A stretch of 64,000 nt of DNA, taken from NCBI RefSeq assembly GCF_013375035.1, contig NZ_CP056032.1, positions 3,656,001 through 3,720,000 on the forward strand. Direction: 5' to 3'. Below, piece by piece: positions 54,259 to 63,806 of the stretch. Source of the DNA: Spirosoma sp. KUDC1026. GTDB lineage: Bacteria; Bacteroidota; Bacteroidia; Cytophagales; Spirosomataceae. The notes under the pieces were generated by a model. It ran no database searches, was not told the origin of the DNA, and saw only the letters and a program-made list of their open reading frames with translations. The translations under genes were made by a program, and so were the position numbers. The first letter of the stretch is position 1. Every line of letters starts with the position of its first letter.

Positions 54259-55203
54259 ATGAACCGCATTACGTTCGAAAACGAGAAAGAGATCCGGGTG
54301 AAATCCCTGGCGGGGGCTCTGGCCATTAACGTAGCCCTGGTGGTGGTACTGCTGCTGGTGCATCTGTCGCAGACGATGCCCGTGTCGCCCCCGCCGATTC
54401 AGTTTGTTGAAGTCAACTTCGGGACCGACGATCGGGGGAGTGGTAAGATCCAGACCCGCAACAAGGCCTCAGATTCGCCGAACCCCGTCGATGTGCGCCC
54501 GTCCGAGAAACGGCCTGATCCGAAAACGACGACAACACCCCGGGTTGAACGGACCCGCGTAACCCCCGTTGCTAAAGCGGAGAATGCTAAACCAGCTAAA
54601 ACGGCCACCGAGAAACCCGACATCAGCAGTAAGGTCGAAAGCCCGGTGAGTACGCCCCCCCGCCCCGAACCCACCAAAGTAGCTACCCGTACTACGGCGC
54701 CCGTTGAACGCGTAGCGCCCCCGGCTCCGCCGACCAAAAAAGTAGAAACCGTTAATAACGATGCCCTCTTCAAACGTTCGTCGGGGGGCGGTGGCTCCAA
54801 CGGTACCGTAGGAAAAGCATCCGGTACGGGCGGCAATAACAACGGTGATGACGCGAGTGGTGTTGGCGACAAAGGAAATCCCAACGGAAAAATCGACGCG
54901 AAGTCGTTATACGGAACCCCCGGTGGGGCCAGTTCGGGGGTTGCCTTCGACGTATCAGGCTGGTCGCTGGCGGGGCGTCCGAGTGTGAACGATAACTCAG
55001 ATGAAACCGGCAAGATTGTTTTTCAAATCAAAGTAGACGCGAGTGGGGACATCGTTAATGTGATTACCCGTCAGACCACCGTTAGCCCGGCCGTGGTGGA
55101 TGTGTACCGGAAAGCGGTACAGCGGCTCCGGCTTCGGCCAAAAGGGGGCGCGACACCACCGAGCGCTACCGGCACGATTACGTTTATCATTACTTCTAAA
55201 TAA
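54259..55203 (+). CDS. TonB-like energy transducer
   Basis: A 314-aa protein with one N-terminal membrane helix (residues about 17-37, AINVALVVVLLLVHLSQT) and a long Pro/Lys/Thr-rich periplasmic spacer (about 65-180). A Gly/Asn-rich section (KASGTGGNNNGDDASGVG) precedes a C-terminal TonB-like domain (GKIVFQIKVDASGDIVNVI to FIITSK). It should transmit proton-motive force to TonB-dependent receptors, such as the one at 40363-42756. ExbB/ExbD genes are not directly upstream. The ATG at 54259 precedes the cytoplasmic stub of the helix. The stop is immediately followed by the folC ATG. Confidence 0.85.
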   Translation: MNRITFENEKEIRVKSLAGALAINVALVVVLLLVHLSQTMPVSPPPIQFVEVNFGTDDRGSGKIQTRNKASDSPNPVDVRPSEKRPDPKTTTTPRVERTRVTPVAKAENAKPAKTATEKPDISSKVESPVSTPPRPEPTKVATRTTAPVERVAPPAPPTKKVETVNNDALFKRSSGGGGSNGTVGKASGTGGNNNGDDASGVGDKGNPNGKIDAKSLYGTPGGASSGVAFDVSGWSLAGRPSVNDNSDETGKIVFQIKVDASGDIVNVITRQTTVSPAVVDVYRKAVQRLRLRPKGGATPPSATGTITFIITSK

Positions 55204-56517
55204 ATGCAGTATCCGGAAGCAATCGATTATCTCTATAGTCGGCTCCCCGTTTTTCATCGAATTGGCCCCAAGGCGATCAAGCCGGGGCTGACCAACATTC
55301 TTCGCCTGTGCGAAGCGCTGGGAAATCCCCAGCATAAATTCCAAAGTATCCACGTAGCCGGCACGAACGGGAAGGGGAGTACCTCCCATATGCTGGCGGC
55401 CGTCTATCAATCGGCGGGGTACCGGGTGGGCCTGTATACCTCGCCCCACCTGAAATCGTTTACTGAGCGGATCCGCATTAACGGCCAGCCGATTCCCGAA
55501 GCGGAGGTTGCCGCCTTTGTTGACCAGCACCGGGAGCTGATCGAAGACGTTGAGCCATCCTTTTTCGAGGTGACCGTCGCTATGGCGTTTGCTTACTTTG
55601 CTGAGCAGAACCTGGACGTAGCGATCATCGAAGTAGGGCTTGGCGGGCGGTTGGATTCCACCAATATCATTACCCCGCTGGCATCGGTCATTACCAACAT
55701 CGGTTACGATCATACCGATATATTAGGGGATACCCTGCCGCAGATTGCGGGGGAAAAAGCGGGGATTATCAAACCGAACGTACCGGTCATCGTGGGCGAA
55801 ACCCATCCCGAAACGGCACCGGTTTTCCGGTCTGTAGCGGCCGCGAACCAGGCGCCCATTACGTTCGCCGATCAGCACTATCAGCTCACCGACCAAGGCT
55901 TGGTGAACGGTCGGCGTCGGATAGGGGTAGCCTCCCTAATTACTCCCCTTGACGAATACCCGGCCAGCACCCCTTCCGAGACAATACTTGATTTGATCGG
56001 CCTGTACCAGCTCAAAAATCTGGCGGCTGTTCTGGCGACGGTTTCAGTATTGCAGGAGAAATTCCCCGTAACGGGCCAGGCTCAGCAGGCCGGACTGGGT
56101 GCCGTTGCGAGGCTGACGGGGCTGCTGGGCCGCTTCCAGATCCTGCAGGAATCCCCCCGGGTTATCGCGGATACAGCCCATAACCAAGCGGGTTTAATGG
56201 CCCTGCTGGAAACGGTTCGCTCGCTGTCGTACGACAAACTCAGGATCGTCATTGGGCTCGTGAGTGACAAGGATCGGGAGAAAGTCCTGTCGATTTTACC
56301 CAACGACGCTGCGTATTATTTCTGTCAGGCGCAGTCGCCCCGCGCGCTTCCGGCCAATCAACTACAGCAGGAAGCAATTAACTTCGGTAAACTCGGTGAG
56401 AGCTACCCAGACGTCAATACGGCCCTGTTTAGTGCTTTACAAATGTCAACCAAATATGAGTTGATTCTCGTAACGGGCAGTAATTACATTGTTGCAGAAC
56501 TAGATAATTTACAATAG
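55204..56517 (+). CDS. folC: Folylpolyglutamate synthase / dihydrofolate synthase
   Basis: A 437-aa Mur-ligase-family enzyme that makes dihydrofolate and adds glutamates to folates. The P-loop is HVAGTNGKGSTSHMLA near residues 50-65. Further motifs are YTSPHLKSFTERI, EVGLGGRLDSTNI and the C-terminal domain DTAHNQAGLMALLETV. It starts directly after the stop of the TonB-like gene and overlaps trmB by one base, so tonB-folC-trmB is probably one operon with coupled translation. Confidence 0.95.
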   Translation: MQYPEAIDYLYSRLPVFHRIGPKAIKPGLTNILRLCEALGNPQHKFQSIHVAGTNGKGSTSHMLAAVYQSAGYRVGLYTSPHLKSFTERIRINGQPIPEAEVAAFVDQHRELIEDVEPSFFEVTVAMAFAYFAEQNLDVAIIEVGLGGRLDSTNIITPLASVITNIGYDHTDILGDTLPQIAGEKAGIIKPNVPVIVGETHPETAPVFRSVAAANQAPITFADQHYQLTDQGLVNGRRRIGVASLITPLDEYPASTPSETILDLIGLYQLKNLAAVLATVSVLQEKFPVTGQAQQAGLGAVARLTGLLGRFQILQESPRVIADTAHNQAGLMALLETVRSLSYDKLRIVIGLVSDKDREKVLSILPNDAAYYFCQAQSPRALPANQLQQEAINFGKLGESYPDVNTALFSALQMSTKYELILVTGSNYIVAELDNLQ

Positions 56518-57179
56518 TGACCAGAAGGAAACAGCATCGATTTGATTACAATTCACAAAGTTCAATGGTCGTTGAGCGCGGGAAAGAGATTTACAATGAT
56601 ATAAAAGGTCATTGGAAGCAAGATTACTTTTGTAACACCCAACCCCTGGTTGTTGAACTGGCTTGTGGCAAAGGTGAATACACCGTTGGACTGGCGCAGG
56701 CGTTTCCCGACAAGAATTTTCTGGGCGTGGATATAAAAGGGGACCGGATTGCCCGTGGGGCAAAGCAGGCCGAAACGCTGGGCTTAAAAAATGTTGGCTT
56801 CCTGCGGACGGACATCAACTTCCTGCGGGAATTCATTACGAACGGAGAGATCGATGAACTGTGGATTACCTTCCCCGATCCCCAACCTCGCCCCAAACAG
56901 GAGAAGCACCGGCTCACGCACCCCCGGTTTTTGAATGAGTATAAAGAGTTGCTGGTGCCCGGCGGTACACTGCATTTAAAAACCGACAGCCCGGGGTTGT
57001 TCGCCTATAGTCTGGAGACAGTGCAGGAAACGGGGTTCACCGATTTACAATACACCAACGACCTTTACAATTCGCCCCTGAATGCTATTCATCTGGGCAT
57101 AAAGACGAAGTACGAGCAGATCTTTTTCGACAAAGGATTTTCGATCAATTACCTGCAATGCAAAAACGGGCGCAGCTGA
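56517..57179 (+). CDS. trmB: tRNA (guanine-N7-)-methyltransferase
   Basis: A 220-aa SAM-dependent enzyme forming m7G46 in tRNA. The SAM motif is VVELACGKGEYTVGLA, with LGVDIKGDRIARGAKQA, the catalytic segment ITFPDPQPRPKQEKHRLTHP and LKTDSPGLFAYS. The start is a GTG overlapping the folC stop by one base; the residues after it (TRRKQHRF) match the family N-terminus, which supports this rare start. The terminator hairpin begins inside the last codons. Confidence 0.95.
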   Translation: MTRRKQHRFDYNSQSSMVVERGKEIYNDIKGHWKQDYFCNTQPLVVELACGKGEYTVGLAQAFPDKNFLGVDIKGDRIARGAKQAETLGLKNVGFLRTDINFLREFITNGEIDELWITFPDPQPRPKQEKHRLTHPRFLNEYKELLVPGGTLHLKTDSPGLFAYSLETVQETGFTDLQYTNDLYNSPLNAIHLGIKTKYEQIFFDKGFSINYLQCKNGRS

Positions 57180-57197
57180 ATCCAGCTACGCCCGTTT
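57164..57197 (+). terminator. Terminator overlapping the trmB stop codon
   Basis: AAACGGGCG-C-AGCTG pairs with CAGCT-A-CGCCCGTTT (one mismatch, loop AATC). The stop codon lies within the stem-loop. Confidence 0.75.
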
Positions 57198-57213
57198 CGG
57201 GACAATGAACAGA

Positions 57214-57246
57214 ACGGGGGCTGCCAGCGGCAGCCCCCGTTTGTTT
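57214..57246. terminator. Second, two-way terminator between trmB and gap
   Basis: ACGGGGGCTGCC and GGCAGCCCCCGT form a 12-bp stem with loop AGC. A T-rich tail follows on the plus strand. It directly adjoins the gap stop on the minus strand. Confidence 0.85.
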
Positions 57247-57247
57247 T

Positions 57248-58494
<1,247 letters not shown>

Positions 58495-59278
58495 TCTTTT
58501 AATACTAACTGGAAAATATTGTAGCATTGATTCCACATCTTTATAGAATCAATTTCTACTTATTGTACATAGCTAGAGAGGAGAGGAGCTTTACGTACTA
58601 ATTATTTTTGCGTATTTCATCAACAGTCACCGCTTAACTGATTAATTTCTGTTGATATAACACGTACATTTTCCCTATACTGTTCTTAGAAGCCAAACCT
58701 GGCACAGTTCCTGCGCATTTAGTAAGAAGTATTATACACAGTCTGTTTATACGGTCATTCAAACGGATTACGTTCTTTCTCTTCAGAGTTTATAAACGAT
58801 AAAAGATCTATTGCTTCGTGTTTGTATTGCGCGCCATCGATCTATACTCAATAACGCCCCTGTAAAAACCAGACGTTGCATTAATACAGTTCGGCCTTCG
58901 TTTGATACCTGCTGCCTTAGCAGTGTAAGTTTCGATCTTATGGAACAACTCGCAGTCTGATCGATTGCCATCCGATCCAGGATTCATCGCTGAGCTTGTT
59001 GCTCTTTCTTAGTGGTTCGGTACACAGCGAGATCGGTTACCCTTATAGTAACCCGGGTCTCAAACCGATTCCTTTGTTTATTTATTCACATTTCGCTGTG
59101 ATTCAATCCTGTTAGGGCTACCGTGTCGTACGGCCGTAGTTCTGCTTCTTTTTTTATCCAATCTATACAAAGCATTCCTGGTCATACCTTCAGTCTATTC
59201 TCAATTTCAGTTATCGGAAAGGGTGATCGGCAGCAACACTTTTTTTCGTCTATATTTCAACTATACGCGTCTTCTATA

Positions 59279-59286
59279 TACCTTTG
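59279..59286 (+). promoter_or_regulatory. Candidate -7 box for dapD
   Basis: TACCTTTG is an exact TAnnTTTG match 119 bases before the dapD ATG. The TTG element is not clear. Confidence 0.45.
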
Positions 59287-59405
59287 AACTTTCCTTACTG
59301 CCACTCAGACGATTACTTAATAGAACCAAATTAAATTCTGTAAATAACCGTAACTGAATCTGTACCAGTAAGTTATATCACTTTTAAAAAACCATTACTT
59401 TACCA

Positions 59406-60221
59406 ATGATTGAACAGATTGAGCAAATCTGGTCGAATCGCGACCTGCTGAAACAACCCGAATCACTCCAGTTGATTAAGGATATAGTTAATCAGTTAGA
59501 TAGGGGAGAACTCCGGGTGGCCACGCCACCCGCCACCGAAGGGGGCGATTGGACCGTTAACGAATGGGTCAAAAAAGCCATCCTTCTGTTCTTCGTTAGT
59601 CAGCAAATGAAAGTCGATGAAGTCGGCATTTTTTCTTTTCACGACAAAATTCCCCTGAAGACAGATTTCGCCGACGCTAAGGTTCGCGTGGTTCCGCCAG
59701 CTGTTGCCCGGTACGGATCCTACCAGGCACCCGGCGTTATTCTGATGCCGTCCTACGTAAATATTGGTGCGTATGTCGATGAGCGGACTATGGTAGATAC
59801 CTGGGCTACCGTTGGTAGCTGCGCCCAGATTGGCAAAGACGTTCACCTCAGTGGCGGGGTTGGCATTGGTGGGGTTCTCGAGCCACCCCAGGCCGCGCCC
59901 GTTATTGTAGAAGATGGGGCCTTCATCGGATCACGTTGTATTGTAGTTGAAGGCGCCCATATTGGGAAGCGAGCCGTATTAGGTGCCGGAGTAACCATCA
60001 CCGGCTCGTCAAAGATAATTGACGTGACCGGCGACGCCCCCGTTGAATACAAAGGCTACGTTCCAGCTAACTCAGTGGTTATTCCAGGGAGTTATGCTAA
60101 ACAATTCCCGGCAGGAGAATATCACGTACCCTGTGCAATCATCATCGGCCAGCGAAAAGAATCAACGGATTTGAAGACATCCCTGAACGACGCGCTCAGG
60201 GAAAATAACGTGACAGTCTAG
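59406..60221 (+). CDS. dapD: 2,3,4,5-tetrahydropyridine-2,6-dicarboxylate N-succinyltransferase
   Basis: A 271-aa trimeric enzyme of the succinylase branch of lysine and meso-diaminopimelate synthesis, using succinyl-CoA. It has an N-terminal helical domain (1-100). A left-handed parallel beta-helix of hexapeptide repeats follows (about 105-215; VNIGAYVDERTMVDTWATVG and GVGIGGVLEP are diagnostic), then the C-terminal CoA-binding strand. The length matches E. coli DapD (274 aa). It is a single-gene unit between a long AT-rich leader and a terminator. Confidence 0.96.
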   Translation: MIEQIEQIWSNRDLLKQPESLQLIKDIVNQLDRGELRVATPPATEGGDWTVNEWVKKAILLFFVSQQMKVDEVGIFSFHDKIPLKTDFADAKVRVVPPAVARYGSYQAPGVILMPSYVNIGAYVDERTMVDTWATVGSCAQIGKDVHLSGGVGIGGVLEPPQAAPVIVEDGAFIGSRCIVVEGAHIGKRAVLGAGVTITGSSKIIDVTGDAPVEYKGYVPANSVVIPGSYAKQFPAGEYHVPCAIIIGQRKESTDLKTSLNDALRENNVTV

Positions 60222-60260
60222 TAGATAGAGTTTGTCCCTGTTTATGTCTGTAATATTACA

Positions 60261-60290
60261 AAGCTCAATCTTTACTGATTGGGCTTTTTT
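60261..60290 (+). terminator. Terminator of dapD
   Basis: AAGCTCAATC and GATTGGGCTT pair around TTTACT (one T-G pair), followed by TTTT. Confidence 0.85.
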
Positions 60291-60312
60291 ATTATATTTA
60301 CATCGATCAATA

Positions 60313-60342
60313 TACATTTGTGATTGACATATACGTATCACA
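60313..60342 (+). promoter_or_regulatory. XRE gene promoter with overlapping dyad
   Basis: TACATTTG (60313-60320) is a -7-type box. Its last bases overlap TGTGAT (60319-60324), which faces ATCACA (60337-60342). This layout suits repression by a dimeric regulator, probably the product of the next gene. Confidence 0.5.
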
Positions 60343-60374
60343 TTTGTATTTAAGTAAATGTAAATAATTGATGT

Positions 60375-60851
60375 ATGACAATTAATGACAAGATTAAACA
60401 GATATTGATTGACAAAAACCTAACGCCTTCGTATTTCGCCGACGAAATTGGGGTTCAGCGGTCAAGTATTTCGCATATTCTATCGGGACGAAATCGCCCT
60501 AGTTTCGATATAATCCAGAAAATAATCCGTCGCTTTCCCGATTTGGGGTATGACTGGATCATGGAGGATGAGGCTGAGGCTCCAGCTCCGAATCAATTCT
60601 CGGCACCGAGCTACGGCGCCCGCTCTATGCCAAACCGGCAGTCAGCCCCTGGCGGGCGGGATGGCTATGCTAACGTATCAAATTCGGTTCCGGTAAACCA
60701 GCTTCCAGGGCGGTCACCACAACGTACCGAATTGCCGCCTGAACAACCTGCCTACTCAGACGAGGAGGGGGGGGGCATCGACCGTCGGATTGAACGAATT
60801 CTGGTTTTCTATACGGATGGATCCTTCCAGGAATACACCCCGGCCGGTTAA
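60375..60851 (+). CDS. XRE-family helix-turn-helix regulator
   Basis: A 158-aa DNA-binding protein. Residues 1-60 form a Cro/CI-type helix-turn-helix (KIKQILIDKNLTPSYFADEIG, VQRSSISHILSGRNRPSFDII, then FPDLGYDWIM). A disordered Pro/Ser/Asn-rich linker (about 68-130) follows, and a conserved C-terminal segment RRIERILVFYTDGSFQEY, which I believe is common in Bacteroidota homologues and may be a dimerisation or ligand patch. A G9 run at 60767-60775 encodes EGGGI just before this segment. Dyads with TGTGAT/ATCACA half-sites flank the gene on both sides, which points to autoregulation. Confidence 0.85.
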   Translation: MTINDKIKQILIDKNLTPSYFADEIGVQRSSISHILSGRNRPSFDIIQKIIRRFPDLGYDWIMEDEAEAPAPNQFSAPSYGARSMPNRQSAPGGRDGYANVSNSVPVNQLPGRSPQRTELPPEQPAYSDEEGGGIDRRIERILVFYTDGSFQEYTPAG

Positions 60852-60943
60852 TGTGATGAACACATATTAGTTATCACATTAACATATGTTAACAACAATT
60901 GATTATCAGACATTTACTGTTCCACGTGGATTCGCATGGAACA
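60848..60943. promoter_or_regulatory. Cluster of dyads after the XRE gene
   Basis: There are three stacked symmetrical sites. TTAATGTGAT (60848-60857) faces ATCACATTAA (60873-60882). TTAACATATGTTAA (60879-60892) is a perfect 14-bp palindrome. TGTTCCA (60918-60924) faces TGGAACA (60937-60943), and the left part TGTTCCACGTGGA is similar to a ParB-binding parS site. They lie between the XRE stop codon and its terminator. Confidence 0.55.
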
Positions 60944-60958
60944 TTTTTTCAGCTTATA

Positions 60959-61001
60959 AAAAACGCCCTCAGTTACTAATCTCACTGAGGGCGTTTTTTG
61001 C
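60959..61001 (+). terminator. Terminator of the XRE gene
   Basis: AAACGCCCTCAGT and ACTGAGGGCGTTT pair around a 10-nt loop, with A and T runs on both sides, so it may also serve the minus-strand gene ending at 61146. Confidence 0.88.
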
Positions 61002-61145
61002 TCCTTTGTTTTACTCTTTTCTGGACCGAATCCGGATCCTCAATCTACAGCCAGTTTTTTTTTACCTCTCTAGCTGTAAATTATTCTGACGACGGAACAC
61101 AACGAAAGTAGGGCAGTAGGCAGTAAGGACTTCTCAGCAACACGT

Positions 61146-62033
61146 TCAATACAATTCATACTCGTACCGTAAGATTTCACTCACACCGGTAGCCGTACTG
61201 GTTATCCGGCTAGTTGGCAAATTGGCCGAGTTATACGTATATCCGTAGGTAGTCGTGCCACTGGCCATTACAGCCGACAGAACGTTATTTTTGCTTAGGT
61301 TATTCGGATTGTCAATGCCTCCGTACAGCGTATAGTAAGGACCAAAAATTCCGAAGCCAGCGTAGGCATGAAATACCCCAGGCGCGGGAATGATGAATAC
61401 GCCATAAAAGGGGTTTACCTTATCTTCGTATGTATACGTCGTTGTTATCGGTTGAGTATACACGGGGGGCGCCGTTGGCGAACCACCCGTCCGGAAAACG
61501 GAAAAGGTTTCCGAGGTCGTCGTCACGTTATTTCCCGTATAGGTGAACGTACCATTCCCGCCTGACGACAGGCCACTCACACTAATGCTTTTTCCGTAAC
61601 CCGTTACCTGGTTTACCGAATTGTACTGGGGCGTTACGCTAAAGGTCGATACCGAGTTGGTTAGCTGCACCAGTTGATTAGCGCTGTTATAGACGAGTGT
61701 ATACGTTTCGGCATTTGAGCCACGCCGAACTACGGCATGTCGAACCTGGGTCAGTCTACTCTGTGAATCGTATTGATAGACCGTATTCTCTACCGCTGCG
61801 GCTGCACTATCCGGCGATCGATACGCACTAATCGAACTCAGCCGTCCCTGTTCGTCGTACGAAAAAGCACTCACTGTACTCACGCTTGGTGTACCGGTTA
61901 TCTGGGTTATTGATTTAACCCGCAGGCGGTTGATACCGGGTATAATCGTTTGTCCCTGGTGATCGGCACATCCAAAAAACTCAGTGGCGATAAACAGACC
62001 AATAATTCCCGTAAGTAAACGTCTGGTGGTCAT
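61146..62033 (-). CDS. Lipoprotein with YD/RHS-like repeats
   Basis: A 295-aa lipoprotein (lipobox cysteine C22 in ATEFFGC) containing repeats of the form FSYDEQGRLSSI, YQYDSQSRLTQV, LVYNSANQLVQL and YTYNSANLP. This is the YD-repeat pattern of RHS/YD proteins but only about 280 residues long, too short to make an RHS shell. Similar short lipoproteins are common in Cytophagales and uncharacterised. It is expected on the outer membrane. A plus-strand terminator at 60959-61001 may also end its transcript. Confidence 0.78.
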   Translation of the reverse strand: MTTRRLLTGIIGLFIATEFFGCADHQGQTIIPGINRLRVKSITQITGTPSVSTVSAFSYDEQGRLSSISAYRSPDSAAAAVENTVYQYDSQSRLTQVRHAVVRRGSNAETYTLVYNSANQLVQLTNSVSTFSVTPQYNSVNQVTGYGKSISVSGLSSGGNGTFTYTGNNVTTTSETFSVFRTGGSPTAPPVYTQPITTTYTYEDKVNPFYGVFIIPAPGVFHAYAGFGIFGPYYTLYGGIDNPNNLSKNNVLSAVMASGTTTYGYTYNSANLPTSRITSTATGVSEILRYEYELY

Positions 62034-62173
62034 AAGAGTAGGTATGTTTGGTGAGACGACTAAGGTATTTATAATTCACTATTTGTTATACGAATAGTCA
62101 TGTAAACGGTAATATTCTTTAGTCTACCACTTGTTGTATAATTTATATTATGTTAAGTAAAACCAGTAATGAA

Positions 62174-62198
62174 AAGGCCAGCTAAGCTAGCTGGCCTT
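62174..62198 (-). terminator. Terminator of the TPR gene
   Basis: AAGGCCAGCTA and TAGCTGGCCTT form an 11-bp stem with loop AGC, followed on the minus strand by TTTTCATT. It lies 10 bases after the stop. Confidence 0.88.
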
Positions 62199-62208
62199 CC
62201 CTATTGGC

Positions 62209-63660
62209 TTATTTCGCTGGTTCTACACAAACGACTTTCCGCTCTTCGTACTGCTTCAGAATATTCTGGAGATTTTCCAGGTTGTTATTCAGTTCAGCCT
62301 CATCCGCTTTAATCGATTTTGCTTTCGTGAAATATGGCAGTGCCTGTTTGAATTTACCGCAAACCTGACCATCGATTTCTTTGCCACGCTTGTTGTACTC
62401 AGCCATATCCATATTGTCCACCGAGCGTTTCATTTCTACAGCATCGTTGAAATAAAACACGCCCATGTTGTAGTTCGCGTCGTAGTTATTGCCATCGACA
62501 GCAATTGCCTTCTGGAGATAATCTTTCTCCATACCTTTCTGCTCATCGTACTGTTTTTTCAGATCAGCCAGTTTGCTTTCGGCACCGGCATTAGCTGACG
62601 TATTGGCGGCCGCTTCTTTCGCATCCGCTTCCAGTTTAGCTACCGTGGCTGCCTGCTCGGTTGCCTTCTTTTTCACATCAGCGAGCTGACGAGTAACGTC
62701 GGGCGTTTTTGGTTTTTTCGCCGTTAGCCGTTTTACCTCACCATTGTAGGTTTCCAGCAGACCTTTTGCATCGGCCAGTGCTTTGCCGCTACCGCCCGAC
62801 TTTTTGGTTTGCTCGCTCAGCGTCCGGATTTCGTCGCTCAGTTTACCCGCGCTGTTATTGTACACAATCGACAGGTTCACCAGGTTCTGCACGTTGTTCG
62901 GATCTTTCTCGACCATCTTCTTCATGCCCGCAATGGCATCATCCATCCGGTTCGATGACAGCATCAGGTTGATCCGTTCGTTTGACAAATCTTTGTTGGA
63001 TGGATCCAGGGCCAGTCCTTTGTCCAGAGCCGCCAGGGCTTTGTCCACTTCTTTGTCGTTCCGGTAGAGCATCGCCAGCGATCCATAGATCGAGGCATCC
63101 TTACCACCATTCGCAATGTATTTTTCCAGTTGCTCCTCGGCTGTTTTATTATCCTGGATCTGCTGGGCACCGATAGCCGTGTACAGCGGAGCCAACGTAT
63201 CGCTTGGCAGTACAGTGCTCGCCATCGACATCGTTTTCACGGCTTCTTTGTAGTTCTTCGACTGGAACCGGGCTACCCCCTGCTGCATCAGCGCATTGTA
63301 GAAGTCGCGGCTTTTCAGCGCTTCTTCCGCTTCTTTCGCCTGACGACCAGGACCACCTTTTTTATCTTTGTCCAGTTCGATTACTTTTTTGTACGCATCA
63401 TAAGAAACCATTGCCGCGTTCGAGTCCAGTTTGATACTCTGCAAAGCAATATTCTGATACGTTTTTGCCCGGTTCATCCAGGTAGCAGCTTTGCTGGCTG
63501 CTTTTTCGTCAGCGATATCCTTGTCGCTTTTCTCTTTATCTTTCTTCATCGACTCAGCCAGAGCCGCATCCATGGCACCGCCCGCGGCTGGTTGATCCTG
63601 GCTGTACGCTATCCCAGTGGTCAAGGCACATCCAAGCATTACTAAGGCAACAGATCTCAT
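62209..63660 (-). CDS. Periplasmic TPR protein with coiled-coil segment
   Basis: A 483-aa secreted protein with signal peptide (RSVALVMLGCALTTGIAYSQ). A highly charged Lys/Asp/Ala-rich start is followed by TPR repeats (about 125-260; NYKEAVKTMSMASTVLPSD, EVDKALAALDKGLALDPSN). A predicted coiled coil comes next (about 275-380, RQLADVKKKATEQAATVAKLEADAK-like), then another TPR-like helical part (NYDANYNMGVFYFNDAVEMK). It lies downstream of gyrA on the same strand with a terminator between. Its role is unknown, perhaps as a scaffold. Confidence 0.85.
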   Translation of the reverse strand: MRSVALVMLGCALTTGIAYSQDQPAAGGAMDAALAESMKKDKEKSDKDIADEKAASKAATWMNRAKTYQNIALQSIKLDSNAAMVSYDAYKKVIELDKDKKGGPGRQAKEAEEALKSRDFYNALMQQGVARFQSKNYKEAVKTMSMASTVLPSDTLAPLYTAIGAQQIQDNKTAEEQLEKYIANGGKDASIYGSLAMLYRNDKEVDKALAALDKGLALDPSNKDLSNERINLMLSSNRMDDAIAGMKKMVEKDPNNVQNLVNLSIVYNNSAGKLSDEIRTLSEQTKKSGGSGKALADAKGLLETYNGEVKRLTAKKPKTPDVTRQLADVKKKATEQAATVAKLEADAKEAAANTSANAGAESKLADLKKQYDEQKGMEKDYLQKAIAVDGNNYDANYNMGVFYFNDAVEMKRSVDNMDMAEYNKRGKEIDGQVCGKFKQALPYFTKAKSIKADEAELNNNLENLQNILKQYEERKVVCVEPAK

Positions 63661-63740
63661 GTTAACGTTTGTGTTGGGTGTTTAATTTAAGAACGAAAGT
63701 ACGGAATCAATCTATATAAGCATGACGCTATAAGAAATGT

Positions 63741-63783
63741 TTGAGCCGGTCACCCTGGAATTTATCCAACATAACCGGCTCAA
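63741..63783 (-). terminator. Terminator of gyrA
   Basis: TTGAGCCGGT and ACCGGCTCAA form a perfect 10-bp stem around a 23-nt loop, between the gyrA stop and the start of the TPR gene. No clear T-run follows. Confidence 0.6.
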
Positions 63784-63806
63784 CCTTATAACTGTCAGGC
63801 AACTAC

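Noticed and set aside
58783..58971. A 62-aa minus-strand frame in the gap-dapD region
   Set aside because: No family resemblance, and it lies in AT-rich non-coding sequence.
59082..59090. TTATTCACA as a sign of a replication origin
   Set aside because: It is a single match to a relaxed DnaA box; no cluster of boxes, no dnaA or dnaN and no clear unwinding element with it.
60319..60882. The TGTGA/TCACA sites as CRP binding sites
   Set aside because: CRP needs a 6-base spacer; here the spacers are 14 and 17 bases.
60886..61089. A 67-aa plus-strand frame after the XRE gene
   Set aside because: It runs through the dyad cluster and the terminator hairpin and looks non-coding.
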